DNA of 64,000 bases from Bacteroidetes bacterium HGW-Bacteroidetes-4 (GCA_002840905.1 PHDD01000014.1:42587-106586); one strand, 5' to 3'. Shown: positions 45,936-55,149, counted from the first letter of the stretch. Notes: a model not told the origin generated them from the letters alone. Numbers and translations are program-made.

Positions 45936-46811
45936 TTATTTCCAGAACTGCTGAATTACCAGAAGGAGCATGACGCCTATCAGAAATAAGTTTATAGCCA
46001 TAAAAGCCAAAAAGTAATTCACCTTTTTAGCTGAAGCGTAAAGACTTTTGTAGGCATAGTAAACATAAGTAAGGGTTACCATCACCAATAAAATTTTTAA
46101 TACCAATACCTGAACCAAATTAAATGCCGGCAGTAACAAGGCCGAAACGCCGGTTGCCAGCATCCAGATAAAAGTAATGCTCTTTAATTGTCGTGCATCC
46201 CAGATGTCGGTTATAGAGGGCAAGCCTGCTTTGCTGTATTGCTCACCAAATTTTAGCAAAATCAGCCAAAAGTGGGGAATTTGCCATACAAAAAAGAAAA
46301 GTGCCAGAATAATAATTTTTGGATGCAAAACGTCGCCGCCGGCTGCTGTCCAGCCCATCATGGGTGGAAGCGCTCCGCAAACACCTCCCGGAATAGCTGC
46401 AAAGGCCGACTTTCGTTTTAAGGGGGTATAAATGGCATTGTACCAAACCACATTTAACCAACCCAAAAACAGGGTAAGTGGTGTAGTTAGCCACCAAAGA
46501 ATCAGGCTGCCAACAATCAGTAAAAAAAACACACCTCGCAATGCTTTGCCTTCGGAAATGATACCTGCAGGTATAGGCCGGTCACTAGTCCGCTCCATAC
46601 GGCTATCGGAATGGCGCTCCTGGTATTGATTTAAGGCCGCCACACCCAGGGCCAGAAATAAAGTTCCCACAAAAACACCCATTAATTCGGCCGTTTCTAT
46701 TTGACCATACATGAAATAACCGGCTACCGGTGATAAAGCTACCGCAAAAGAAAGCTTGAACTTGGTAAGTTCAAGCCAACTATTCCAATCAATAAGTTTT
46801 GTATTACTCAA
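45936..46811 (-). CDS. ctaB: Protoheme IX farnesyltransferase (CtaB/CyoE)
   Basis: 291 residues with about nine hydrophobic segments. The prenyltransferase motifs are present: NQYQERHSDSRMERTSDRPIPAG (first aspartate-rich region, cited as DSRMERTSDRP) and WYNAIYTPLKRKSAFA (second). CtaB converts heme b to heme O for the oxidase active site. The UbiA fold sits in the inner membrane. It is the last gene of the minus-strand respiratory operon, starting 1 bp after the subunit II stop. No heme A synthase (CtaA) is visible in this window. Confidence 0.93.
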   Translation of the reverse strand: MSNTKLIDWNSWLELTKFKLSFAVALSPVAGYFMYGQIETAELMGVFVGTLFLALGVAALNQYQERHSDSRMERTSDRPIPAGIISEGKALRGVFFLLIVGSLILWWLTTPLTLFLGWLNVVWYNAIYTPLKRKSAFAAIPGGVCGALPPMMGWTAAGGDVLHPKIIILALFFFVWQIPHFWLILLKFGEQYSKAGLPSITDIWDARQLKSITFIWMLATGVSALLLPAFNLVQVLVLKILLVMVTLTYVYYAYKSLYASAKKVNYFLAFMAINLFLIGVMLLLVIQQFWK

Positions 46812-47738
46812 TTACTCAATTGTTTTAAGGTAGTCAACTATGTGATTAATGTCTTCTTCGGCAATAATCTTCTTGTAGCTTTGCATCAAATTGGGCTGAA
46901 AACCTGCTACCACTTCTTTATTCGGATCGGTAATAGCTCTTTTCATGTAATCCTCATCGGCAACGACGGTAGTTGTTTTTCCGTCAACAATAACCGTTCG
47001 TTCACTGCCAAAAATACCTTTAAACGAAGGCCCTACCAATTTGGCACCGTCTAACGAATGACAGCCCATACAAGCGTTGGCCCGCATTATTTCAAGTCCT
47101 TTCGGATCTTTTACCTCCGGATCGAAATCAGCTAACCAGGCCAAGTATTCTTCTTCCGGGACCACAATAGCCTGAGCTTCCATGTACGAGTGACGAAGTC
47201 CGCAATATTCAGCACAAAGTATATCGTAACTTCCTTCGAGTTGGGCAATAAACCACATGTAGTTAGCAACACCCGGAACAGCATCTTCTTTAACCCGGAA
47301 AGCCGGAATATAAAGACTGTGAATTACGTCGAGCGAGGTAAGTTCAAGCTTTACTGCTTTATTTAAGGGAACATACAGGTCTTTCGATAATTTCCCGTTT
47401 TCGTATTCAAAATCCCAGTCCCACATATACGAAATAACTTTAACGGTAATAGCATCCTCGGGAACTTCACGCATAACAGCGTATCCTTTGTAACCATAAT
47501 AAAACATCACCAGCACTATAATCAGGGGAATAACCGTCCAGATTACCTCTAGCGTATTGCTCCCCTCAATCTGGGTAGCTACCGGGTTTCGTGATTTGTG
47601 ATACTTGTAAATAAAATAAATCATAACAGCGGTAATGCCAAACAGGAAGAAGAACGAAACGCCAAAAATGAGTACAAATGCGGTATCTACTCCTTCAACA
47701 AAGTTCGAAGCACCTGAAAATATCTGTAAAATAGTCAT
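46812..47738 (-). CDS. ctaC: caa3-type cytochrome c oxidase subunit II with fused cytochrome c
   Basis: 308 residues from the ATG at 47738; the frame to 47780 would overlap the end of the subunit IV gene. Two N-terminal helices (about 20-95) anchor the protein. The CuA domain follows, with CAEYCGLRHSYM near residue 174 supplying Cys, Glu, Cys, His and Met ligands. A C-terminal cytochrome c domain has CMGCH near 221 and a plausible distal Met near the end (NLMQSYK). The fusion defines a caa3-type oxidase, with electrons passing from the cytochrome c domain to CuA. Last oxidase subunit in the operon, 11 bp after subunit IV. Confidence 0.93.
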   Translation of the reverse strand: MTILQIFSGASNFVEGVDTAFVLIFGVSFFFLFGITAVMIYFIYKYHKSRNPVATQIEGSNTLEVIWTVIPLIIVLVMFYYGYKGYAVMREVPEDAITVKVISYMWDWDFEYENGKLSKDLYVPLNKAVKLELTSLDVIHSLYIPAFRVKEDAVPGVANYMWFIAQLEGSYDILCAEYCGLRHSYMEAQAIVVPEEEYLAWLADFDPEVKDPKGLEIMRANACMGCHSLDGAKLVGPSFKGIFGSERTVIVDGKTTTVVADEDYMKRAITDPNKEVVAGFQPNLMQSYKKIIAEEDINHIVDYLKTIE

Positions 47739-47748
47739 AGTGTAAGTT

Positions 47749-48048
47749 TTATCTAAAAGCGTAATCGAAGAATGTGACAATAATTATCAATGCAAATAAA
47801 AGAAAAACTCCCAGAACCATGTATCGGAAAACAGGTAATTCAAATTTTAAATGCATAAACCAGGTTAAAACAATACCACCTTTCACGCAAGCAATAATAA
47901 GCGCAACGGCCACCGTTAAAGGACCCAAATGGATTCCGGTTACCGCTACCGTTATAAAAGTTAAAAAAAGCAAACCTATCAGCACTTTCGCTAAAGTGGT
48001 ATAGGAAGTTATGTGATTTTCGTGTGGCTCGTGTTCGTGATTCTCCAT
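47749..48048 (-). CDS. Cytochrome c oxidase subunit IV-like protein
   Basis: 99 residues. A His/Glu-rich N-terminus (MENHEHEPHENHI) is followed by three hydrophobic helices (VLIGLLFLTFITVAVTGI, LTVAVALIIACVKGGIVL, MVLGVFLLFALIIIVTFF). This is the small prokaryotic COX4 pattern. It lies between subunits III and II, with 6 bp to subunit III. A structural role in oxidase assembly is inferred from family. Confidence 0.85.
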   Translation of the reverse strand: MENHEHEPHENHITSYTTLAKVLIGLLFLTFITVAVTGIHLGPLTVAVALIIACVKGGIVLTWFMHLKFELPVFRYMVLGVFLLFALIIIVTFFDYAFR

Positions 48049-48054
48049 AAAGCA

Positions 48055-48651
48055 TTAAGTAAGTAGGTACAACAAAGGAAACAGAAAAATCCAGATTAAA
48101 TCGACCAGGTGCCAGTATAAACCGCCGTTTTCCAACAAAACAAAACTTCCGGCATTTATAGCACCCGATTTTATCTTGAAAAATACCACGGTAAGCAGAA
48201 TCATTCCCACCACAATATGGAATCCGTGCAGACCGGTCATAAAATAGTAGAGGCCAAAAAACAAAAGTTCTCCCCGTTCCAGTTTGGTGAGCAACTCAGA
48301 GCCGGGGTAAATACCCAGATGAATTTTATGCCCCCATTCAAAATATTTATTTACCAGAAAAAACAGTGCCATCAAAAGGGTTATGGCCACTAAGATCAGT
48401 GCCAGTTTTTTATTCTCTTTCTGAACAGCTGTTATAGCCATGGCAACAGTTGCACTACTCACCAGCAGGATAACTGTATTTAATGCGCCAATAAATGCAT
48501 TAAGTTCGTGTGCTGCGGTATGAAATTCGGCAGAATAATCGGCCCGGTATATGGCATACACCAAAAAAAGGCCGCCAAACAGGAGCAGTTCAGTGAAAAT
48601 GAATATCCACATTCCCATCCGTGATCCTATATCATCTCTATGTTCTTCCAT
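48055..48651 (-). CDS. ctaE: Cytochrome c oxidase subunit III
   Basis: 198 residues, the short form with five helices. Landmarks: RMGMWIFIFTELLLFGGLFLVYAIYRADY (cited as GMWIFIFTELLLFGGL), FYFMTGLHGFHIVVGMILL and ENGGLYWHLVDLIWIFLFPLLYLL (trimmed: GGLYWHLVDLIWIFLFPLLY). The conserved H-x-x-D in WHLVD and GLHGFHV-like block fit the family. It lies 30 bp after subunit I and 6 bp before subunit IV. An inner-membrane structural subunit of the terminal oxidase. Confidence 0.92.
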   Translation of the reverse strand: MEEHRDDIGSRMGMWIFIFTELLLFGGLFLVYAIYRADYSAEFHTAAHELNAFIGALNTVILLVSSATVAMAITAVQKENKKLALILVAITLLMALFFLVNKYFEWGHKIHLGIYPGSELLTKLERGELLFFGLYYFMTGLHGFHIVVGMILLTVVFFKIKSGAINAGSFVLLENGGLYWHLVDLIWIFLFPLLYLLT

Positions 48652-48681
48652 AGGTTTTATTTTTCGATCGTCAAATTTGGT

Positions 48682-50286
48682 TTATTTCTCAAAAGAATAG
48701 GGCGATTTGGTGATGGTTGGAATCTCATCAAAATTCAGGGTGGGTGGTGGTGATGGAACCTGCCACTCAAGGGTAACACCTCCCCAGGGGTTATCGCCCG
48801 CCGGTGTAACATGTTTTTTAGCCCGGTAAATATTGATTATCATTAAGAATAAACCTGACAACAAAATAAATGCACCTATGGTCGAAATTAAATGACCTGC
48901 GTGAAACTCGGGCAGGTAATCGAAGTAACGCCGTGGCATTCCCTGAATTCCGATTACAAACAAGGGGAAATACAATACATTGAAACCCACAAAAGTTATC
49001 AGCCAGGCAATATTAGCCACGCGTTCGTTATACATTTTTCCAAACATTTTTGGCCACCAGTAATGGATAGCTGCAAAAAAGGCAAAACCCATTCCGCCAA
49101 ATATAATGTAGTGGAAATGGGCAACTACAAACGATGTGTCGTGAACATGAACATCGGTAGCCAGCGAACCCAATACCAATCCGGTTAAACCGCCAATCAT
49201 AAATAAGAAAATAAAGGTAGCGGCATATAAAAAGGGCGTTCTGGCATCGATAGAACCTTTGTACATGGTAGCCACCCAGTTAAATACCTTAATAGCACTG
49301 GGAATGGCCACAATAAAGGTTAAAAATGAGAAAAACCAGCGTGCTGTTCCGCTCATACCTGAGGTGTACATGTGGTGTCCCCACACAAAATAACCCACGG
49401 CAGCAATAGCAACACTCGAAAGCGCAATGGCCTTATATCCGAAAATAGATTTTTTTGCAAATGTTGGGATAATCTCAGTAATTACCCCCATGGCGGGTAA
49501 TATCATGATATAAACGGCCGGATGGGAATAAATCCAGAACAAATGCTGATACAAAATTGGGTCGCCACCCAGTGCCGGATCAAAAAAGCCAATCTGAAAA
49601 AGGCGTTCGGCTACAATCATCATCAGGGTAATACCCACAATAGGTGTAGCCAGTACCTGAATCCAGGCGGTAGCATAAAGCGACCAAGGGAAAAGCGGCA
49701 TTTTAAACCAGGTCATTCCCGGGGCCCGCATACGGTGAATAGTAACAATAAAGTTTAATCCGGTTAAGATAGACGAAAAGCCCAGTACAAAGGCAGCAAA
49801 AACTGCAGCTACCACATTGGTACCACTCTCGGTACTATAGGGGGCGTAAAAAGTCCAACCGGTATCTGGTGGTCCATCGCCGGCAAACTGTGAATAAACA
49901 GCTAAAATAGCTCCGGCCATATAAATCCACCACGAAAACAGGTTTAACCGCGGAAAGGCCACATCGCGGGCACCAATCATAATGGGTAAAAAGAAGTTTC
50001 CAAAAACGGCACCCAATCCGGGAATCACTACCAGAAAAATCATGATAATGCCATGTACGGTAAACAACCCATTATAAGTTTGTGCATCCATTATGGTTTC
50101 TCCCGGAGCAATGAGTTCCAGTCGCATTAAGCCGCCCATTAAGGCTGCTAACAGAAAAAAGGTGGTGATAGAAATCAAATACAGGATTCCTATGCGTTTA
50201 TGATCCGTTGAAAATATCCAGGCAAAAATTCCCCATCTTCCCTGAGTATCTTCAATGTAGTTTAATTGATTGTTTTGGGTTTCCAT
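48682..50286 (-). CDS. ctaD: Cytochrome c oxidase subunit I
   Basis: 534 residues with about 12 helices. Heme and CuB ligands are visible in FTVHGIIMIF (low-spin heme His), FWIYSHPAVYIMILPAMGVI (CuB His and the cross-linked Tyr region), WGHHMYTSGM (CuB His pair) and HDTSFVVAHFHYIIFGG (heme a/a3 His). It reduces oxygen to water while pumping protons. The fused cytochrome c on subunit II marks it as caa3. Operon order is I-III-IV-II. Confidence 0.95.
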   Translation of the reverse strand: METQNNQLNYIEDTQGRWGIFAWIFSTDHKRIGILYLISITTFFLLAALMGGLMRLELIAPGETIMDAQTYNGLFTVHGIIMIFLVVIPGLGAVFGNFFLPIMIGARDVAFPRLNLFSWWIYMAGAILAVYSQFAGDGPPDTGWTFYAPYSTESGTNVVAAVFAAFVLGFSSILTGLNFIVTIHRMRAPGMTWFKMPLFPWSLYATAWIQVLATPIVGITLMMIVAERLFQIGFFDPALGGDPILYQHLFWIYSHPAVYIMILPAMGVITEIIPTFAKKSIFGYKAIALSSVAIAAVGYFVWGHHMYTSGMSGTARWFFSFLTFIVAIPSAIKVFNWVATMYKGSIDARTPFLYAATFIFLFMIGGLTGLVLGSLATDVHVHDTSFVVAHFHYIIFGGMGFAFFAAIHYWWPKMFGKMYNERVANIAWLITFVGFNVLYFPLFVIGIQGMPRRYFDYLPEFHAGHLISTIGAFILLSGLFLMIINIYRAKKHVTPAGDNPWGGVTLEWQVPSPPPTLNFDEIPTITKSPYSFEK

Positions 50287-50310
50287 AAAAAATTGCTAAT
50301 TAGTCTGATT

Positions 50311-51081
50311 TTAATTCTTTTTTTTTGGTTTCAGCAATAGCACAAGAAACAGAATAAGTGCAAAAAAGATGATGATGGTAGCGCTGACTTTAGTAATCTG
50401 TAATTTGTATTTTTGTCCTTGCGGATCGTAACTGAAACAATATTCGAGCACCCGGTTTATGGTGGGTCGTGAAATTCCTTTTGAAGCTTCGGTAACCGCC
50501 ATCTTTAAATCGAAAGGTAAAAAGTAAGTTCCATAAAGGTAGCGCGTAATTTTACCTTCGGGGCTGACTAAAATAATGGCCGATGGGTGCAGGTAATCAA
50601 CTCCTACTTTTTTAATTTTGTAACCCACCGCATTTAAAATTTTGTTAACATTGGCGGTATCGCCCACCAGAAAATTCCAGTAAGGCCGGTTTTTATCGGT
50701 TAACACTGTGGCAAAATTCCGCTTTTTATCGGCAGCTTTAGCGGGTGAATCGCCCGGATTGAAGCTAATGGTTACCACATCATAGTGCACTCCTAATTCC
50801 ATGTCAATTTTACCTACGACTTCGTTTACTCCATCGAGCAGCGGATTGCAAAGTCCCGGACAGTCGAAGTAAACAAATGAAAGTACGGTGGGTTTGTTTA
50901 TGTAGTCGCCCAGTTTTACCAGGTTCCCTTCCTCGTTATAAAAGCTTAGTTCGAGTGGAATGGTGTCGTCGAGATGCTCAAAAACGCCAACCTCCGATGG
51001 CTTTGAATTTCCGAACTGGGCAAATGAACTTATTCCAACGAACAGAAAAAGTACAAGTAAAAATGTTTTAATGTAATTCAT
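50311..51081 (-). CDS. SCO1/SenC/PrrC-type copper chaperone
   Basis: 256 residues. Signal or anchor at the N-terminus (TFLLVLFLFVGISSFAQ), thioredoxin-like domain with the copper-binding C-x3-C motif (FDCPGLCNPLLDGVNEV) and the downstream histidine in DYLHPSAIILVSPEG. A C-terminal transmembrane helix (ATIIIFFALILFLVLLL) is unusual for classical SCO and would anchor it at the other end. SCO proteins deliver copper to the CuA site of subunit II. It lies directly upstream of subunit I (24 bp gap). Confidence 0.9.
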   Translation of the reverse strand: MNYIKTFLLVLFLFVGISSFAQFGNSKPSEVGVFEHLDDTIPLELSFYNEEGNLVKLGDYINKPTVLSFVYFDCPGLCNPLLDGVNEVVGKIDMELGVHYDVVTISFNPGDSPAKAADKKRNFATVLTDKNRPYWNFLVGDTANVNKILNAVGYKIKKVGVDYLHPSAIILVSPEGKITRYLYGTYFLPFDLKMAVTEASKGISRPTINRVLEYCFSYDPQGQKYKLQITKVSATIIIFFALILFLVLLLKPKKKN

Positions 51082-51105
51082 ATCTATGTAAAATTCAATT
51101 AGTAA

Positions 51106-51522
51106 TTAGCTTTCTTTTTCGCAAACTCCCAGCAAAAACAGCGAAGCTCCGAGTAAGGAAAGGTCTTTAAACAAGTTTATCCATACAAACATGTTAATAC
51201 GACTTTCGGCCAAAACCTCGTTGTAAATAAAGTTGGGATCCATGGTAGCCGGATTAACAAGGTGAGGAATGTGAATGGTCAGAATAAAGAGGGTCAACAA
51301 AATGGCTAAGGCCATAGCGGCTTCGCGCACAAACTTTTTAAAAATTATTAATGCACTGATAATAATTAGCAGGACTCCGGTAAAAACAATGGTGAAACCA
51401 CCACCTGGGATAAAGGTTGTAAGCATTCCTCCAAAGAAATCTTTCATGAAAAAATGATTCAAACCAAAAATGGCAAATGGCAAGGCAAATAAAATGCGGC
51501 CTAAAATAGTTAACTTGTTCAT
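51106..51522 (-). CDS. DoxX-like integral membrane protein
   Basis: 138 residues from the ATG at 51522; the frame to 51552 runs into the cytochrome c gene. Four hydrophobic segments with a DoxX-like start (LTILGRILFALPFAIFGLNHFF). The family is small and often sits beside oxidoreductase genes, including thiosulfate:quinone oxidoreductase in archaea; bacterial roles vary. It lies between the cytochrome c and SCO genes, so it is part of the respiratory operon. Specific role unknown. Confidence 0.8.
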   Translation of the reverse strand: MNKLTILGRILFALPFAIFGLNHFFMKDFFGGMLTTFIPGGGFTIVFTGVLLIIISALIIFKKFVREAAMALAILLTLFILTIHIPHLVNPATMDPNFIYNEVLAESRINMFVWINLFKDLSLLGASLFLLGVCEKES

Positions 51523-51532
51523 ATGGTAAATT

Positions 51533-52447
51533 TTAGTTTTCTGATGCATCATTCCCTTGGGAATAAACCTTTTTTAGTAACAAAAGAATGTACCCAATAG
51601 TTCCAATTACTGCCAAAACTCCTAAAGGATAAGCCAGTGAAATCCACCAGGGAGCTTTACTTCCTACGTTCCACATGGCGCGTTTTTCGGTAAGCCCCGG
51701 CTTGTTGCTTGGTTCACCGGCAGCAAAAACCCCACTGGCCATCACATCGCCGTAAGTGTCGGTATCCACCACTTTAGCCTGAAGAGTTAATTCGCCTTTT
51801 TCATTGCCCGGGAGCCCTTCAGGTACATCAAAAAAAGCTTCACCTTGGGCATTGGTTGTTTTACTTTCTCCCAATTTCAGCTTTCCAAAATACCTGTTGG
51901 TAAATATTGCCAGTTCCACACCTTCGGCAGGAGTTTCAATTTCATCTTTTACCCCAACAGCCAAAACCTTAAACTTTAATTCATCTTTTAAAAATTCAAG
52001 CGTTAGCTTTAGTGAACTTCCTCCAAATGTTTTAATTACCCGGGGTTCGGGTTGCACATAACCGGTATGAAACGAGCGGATGTAAGCTATCACATTCCAA
52101 ATATCGGTGGCCGATAGGGTATTTTTAAAAGCAGGCATCAACCCTTTACCATGTACAATTTTATAATGCAGGGTTCCATCGCTCTGACTGGCCACACCGG
52201 GCGATGCCAAATCAGAAGGCACTGGGTTCAGCTTGGCTTGGTTATTTTTACCCGGGTCGCCATGACACGAAGTACAGGTTTTCAGATAAACATCCTTCCC
52301 CACTTTTGCCATATCGGGAGTAAACATGGCCGGAGCTGTTTTATTTGCCTGATCTTCGGGAATATCCCAGGGTTTTGTTTCCTGCGCCCACAGCGAAAAG
52401 TTTAAAAAGATGGCAGCAAGTATAATAAGTATATTTATTCTATTCAT
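51533..52447 (-). CDS. Membrane-anchored cytochrome c with single heme site
   Basis: 304 residues. Signal peptide (NILIILAAIFLNFSLWAQ), one CTSCH heme site near residue 57, and a candidate distal Met in GLMPAF of the cytochrome domain (about 45-130). A beta-rich middle region (about 140-250) is not recognised. A C-terminal helix anchors it (PLGVLAVIGTIGYILLLL, about 272-290). It sits immediately downstream of the NrfD gene (2 bp), so it is the likely electron exit of the Fe-S/NrfD module toward the caa3 oxidase. Confidence 0.88.
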   Translation of the reverse strand: MNRINILIILAAIFLNFSLWAQETKPWDIPEDQANKTAPAMFTPDMAKVGKDVYLKTCTSCHGDPGKNNQAKLNPVPSDLASPGVASQSDGTLHYKIVHGKGLMPAFKNTLSATDIWNVIAYIRSFHTGYVQPEPRVIKTFGGSSLKLTLEFLKDELKFKVLAVGVKDEIETPAEGVELAIFTNRYFGKLKLGESKTTNAQGEAFFDVPEGLPGNEKGELTLQAKVVDTDTYGDVMASGVFAAGEPSNKPGLTEKRAMWNVGSKAPWWISLAYPLGVLAVIGTIGYILLLLKKVYSQGNDASEN

Positions 52448-52449
52448 AG

Positions 52450-53805
52450 TTATTCAGCTTTATCGATGGATAATTTTTCTGGTTCATGAATCCCTTTTTC
52501 GTGTGCGGTTTCCCAGATGGTAATTATTGGGAATGCTTTTGAAAGTACAGTAATAATCATCAAAACCAGCACGAAAGAGGCAACGGTAATGGCCGTTTCA
52601 ATAAGTGTAGGCTGATACAGTTTAAAATTTTCCGGTACATTTTGAATGGGTAAAAAGGGATGTTCCTGGGTAGGAACAACAATAAGGTAACGCTTAAACC
52701 ACGAGCCTATCACCACAAACAAACTTATTAGCATTAAAGGCAAAGGTTTGCGGAATTTCTTAAACAGCATTAATACAATAGGGATAAGGAGTCCAAACAA
52801 TTGAACGCTCCAAAACATGGGTGCGTGATGCCCGCTAAATAATGCCTTTAAATGAACCGCATCGTGGGCTTTAAGCTTGTAAGCAGGTACCAAAAATTCA
52901 TTTATGTTAAAATACAGATAAACCAGCGACACCAATACCAATAGCTTACCCAATTTGTCGAAATGAAAATCGGTGAGGTAATCGTGCAGTTTGTAGTTTT
53001 TTCTGAAAAAATACATGGCAATTATTAAAAAAGCTGTTCCCGCCACAAACGCACCGGTAACAAAGTACGGTCCAAATATGGTGCTGTCCCAGCCCACCCG
53101 CGAAGTAGATGCAAAAAGCCACGAGGTTACGGTATGAATAGCCAGTGCCACAGGCACAATCAACACCGACATAATTTTAATGGCCTTGTGGAGCAACTGG
53201 TATTGTTCGTTGGTGCCTTTCCAGTTAATACTCAGTAATTCGTAGGTTTTTTGAAGCCATTTGGGCAACATCGGGTTCCGCGATAAGATTTTTAAATCGG
53301 GAATTAGCGGCAGGTAAAGTAAAATTAAACTTATTAAAACATAAGTGGTTACTACGGTAACATCCCATAATATAGGCGATTGAATACGTCCGTATATAAA
53401 AACATAAACCAGCCGTTCGGGGCGGCCCATGTCTGAAACAATTACCAATCCGGCCACGGCAGCAAATCCTATAGCAATAATTTCGGCAATACGTGCAACG
53501 GGAGTAATCCATTTAACACCCGAAAGTCCCAGTACAGCCGTAATAAGCATCCCGATAAGGCTCGATGCCACAAAAAACACAAAGTTGGCAATATACATAC
53601 CCCACGACACATAATCACGAATTCCGGCAACACCCAATCCGTCGCGTAATTGTATATAATAGGCATACAAACAAACAAAAAGCAGCAGAGTGAGAAAGCC
53701 CATCCAGGCATGGAACTTTTTGTTTATACCAATGTTACGGGCAACATCATCAATTATTTTCTTTAGTGCGCTCTTTTGTGCATCAACAGGTAAAGTACTA
53801 TCCAT
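52450..53805 (-). CDS. NrfD/PsrC-type quinol-interacting membrane protein
   Basis: 451 residues with about ten hydrophobic helices and no cofactor motif, as in NrfD/PsrC subunits that exchange electrons with the quinone pool. Landmarks: IRDYVSWGMYIANFVFFVASSLIGM (cited as VSWGMYIANFVFFVASSLIG), VARIAEIIAIGFAAVAGLVIVSD and RVGWDSTIFGPYFVTGAF. Its start lies 12 bp after the Fe-S gene stop. ActC and ActF of alternative complex III belong to the same family. I infer quinol oxidation with electrons passed to the Fe-S protein. Confidence 0.88.
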   Translation of the reverse strand: MDSTLPVDAQKSALKKIIDDVARNIGINKKFHAWMGFLTLLLFVCLYAYYIQLRDGLGVAGIRDYVSWGMYIANFVFFVASSLIGMLITAVLGLSGVKWITPVARIAEIIAIGFAAVAGLVIVSDMGRPERLVYVFIYGRIQSPILWDVTVVTTYVLISLILLYLPLIPDLKILSRNPMLPKWLQKTYELLSINWKGTNEQYQLLHKAIKIMSVLIVPVALAIHTVTSWLFASTSRVGWDSTIFGPYFVTGAFVAGTAFLIIAMYFFRKNYKLHDYLTDFHFDKLGKLLVLVSLVYLYFNINEFLVPAYKLKAHDAVHLKALFSGHHAPMFWSVQLFGLLIPIVLMLFKKFRKPLPLMLISLFVVIGSWFKRYLIVVPTQEHPFLPIQNVPENFKLYQPTLIETAITVASFVLVLMIITVLSKAFPIITIWETAHEKGIHEPEKLSIDKAE

Positions 53806-53817
53806 AATGATTCAGGA

Positions 53818-54819
53818 TTAAGAATGTTGTTCAGTATTGGTTAAGCTCTCTTCCGGAAAAGGGAACAACCGGTTTTTAGGTGGCAGGTAATATACCCGGG
53901 GTTTGGTTCCTAAATCTTCCATAAGCCGGTATCCGGCATTATCGCGAAGCAGTGCACTCAATTGAACCGTTTCCTTTGTTGTTCCGTTGGTTACTGCATC
54001 TTCGTTCTCATCACCAAAATAATAAACCCCATTCGGACAAGCCGATACGCAGTAAGGTAATTTACCCACACGCAGCCGGTCGGCACTAAACAAACATTTT
54101 GAGATGGTTCCTTTACGCTGGGGAACATTTAATTCCACGTCGTAAGTAACTTTTTTTTCTAATTCTTCAGCCTCCTGGGTGTTTCCTTCGGCAATTAACT
54201 GGCTGTAGCGTTCCTTATTCTCTTCGTATTCCTGATTCTTAAGCGGTTCGTGCCAATGGAAAATACGAGCCGAATACGGACAGGCGGCTACACAAAACCG
54301 GCAACCAATACAACGTTCGTTATCGATCAGAACAATGCCGTCATCGCGTTTAAAAGTGGCATCAACCGGACAAACCGACACACAGGGCGGATTATCGCAA
54401 TGCTGGCAAGGCTTGGGCATGAAATAGGGTGCCGTATTTTCACTGTCCTGCATTTGCAAAACATTTATATGATGTTGCTCGGGACGTAAATCATGCGCTC
54501 CCTGACAAGCCTTCATGCATTGCCGGGCGTTGCGGCATTTGGCCAAATCTATCACCATCACCCAGCGACGGCCTTTTAAACCTTCGCGTCCCTGCATTTG
54601 CAATTCTGTCAACTTATCTTGTACCGGATGGTGTCCGTCAACTTCAATCAATTGATGTTCAGCCGAAAGAGCCTTTATCTTGGATTCGGTTTTTTTTGCT
54701 TTCTCAAATTTAAAACCTGCATACATGGCTGCTCCACCCATTATTGTTCCGGAAGCTATTAACCCCATTTTTTGCAGAAATTCACGCCTTGAGTTGTGCT
54801 TGTTTGTGTTTTCTTCCAT
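53818..54819 (-). CDS. Four-cluster Fe-S protein (NrfC/PsrB-like) with Tat-type signal
   Basis: 333 residues. A twin-arginine-type leader (NSRREFLQKMGLIASGTIMGG) precedes the ferredoxin domain (cited as SRREFLQKMG). Cysteine groups at CRNARQCMKACQGAH, CQHCDNPPCVSVCP, CIGCRFCVAACP and CLFSADRLRVGKLPYCVSACP (trimmed) are those of a four [4Fe-4S] NrfC/DmsB-type protein. It is the first gene of the ten-gene minus-strand respiratory operon, followed by NrfD. No molybdopterin subunit is in the window, which is atypical for this pair. I infer electron transfer between the NrfD protein and the cytochrome c. Confidence 0.9.
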   Translation of the reverse strand: MEENTNKHNSRREFLQKMGLIASGTIMGGAAMYAGFKFEKAKKTESKIKALSAEHQLIEVDGHHPVQDKLTELQMQGREGLKGRRWVMVIDLAKCRNARQCMKACQGAHDLRPEQHHINVLQMQDSENTAPYFMPKPCQHCDNPPCVSVCPVDATFKRDDGIVLIDNERCIGCRFCVAACPYSARIFHWHEPLKNQEYEENKERYSQLIAEGNTQEAEELEKKVTYDVELNVPQRKGTISKCLFSADRLRVGKLPYCVSACPNGVYYFGDENEDAVTNGTTKETVQLSALLRDNAGYRLMEDLGTKPRVYYLPPKNRLFPFPEESLTNTEQHS

Positions 54820-55149
54820 GTAAAAACTGTTTATTTGCAGTTAATCTTTTTTCGATACTTAAATGTTTTAGGCTGTCATTTGTTCAAGACGGGTGCAATT
54901 TAGAAATATTCTAAATAAACACAAGAACCCTATGATAAATTTGTTTTCTGTTAAATATACAATTTATTTTATAAATCTTATTTCAAATTTAAGTACAATA
55001 AATTAATACAAAATACATGGAATTAAAGCATTTAGACAAGAAAATCCTGCTGTTTGTATTTACTTAGAAGGTGTTAGTATGAAAAAATCAGGCATGAAAT
55101 TTAAAACAATTAGATGCTTTATAATATAAAATAAATATAAATTTTAACC
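54820..55149. other. 330-bp divergent intergenic region
   Basis: AT-rich region between the respiratory operon (minus) and aat (plus). It holds the palindrome TTTAGAA-ATA-TTCTAAA at 54899-54915, 80 bp upstream of the Fe-S gene. No TAnnTTTG box is convincing on either strand. A tiny ORF at 55079 is not supported. Confidence 0.6.
54899..54915. promoter_or_regulatory. Candidate operator: TTTAGAA-ATA-TTCTAAA palindrome
   Basis: Perfect 7-bp inverted repeat with a 3-bp spacer, 80 bp upstream of the respiratory operon start codon and 235 bp upstream of aat. It looks like a dimeric regulator site; the regulator is unknown. Confidence 0.45.

Noticed and set aside
47739..47780. Upstream start for oxidase subunit II
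   Set aside because: It overlaps the end of the subunit IV frame and adds residues before the normal N-terminus.
55079..55129. 16-codon ORF before aat
   Set aside because: Too short and AT-rich to support, with no start signal or conservation evidence available.
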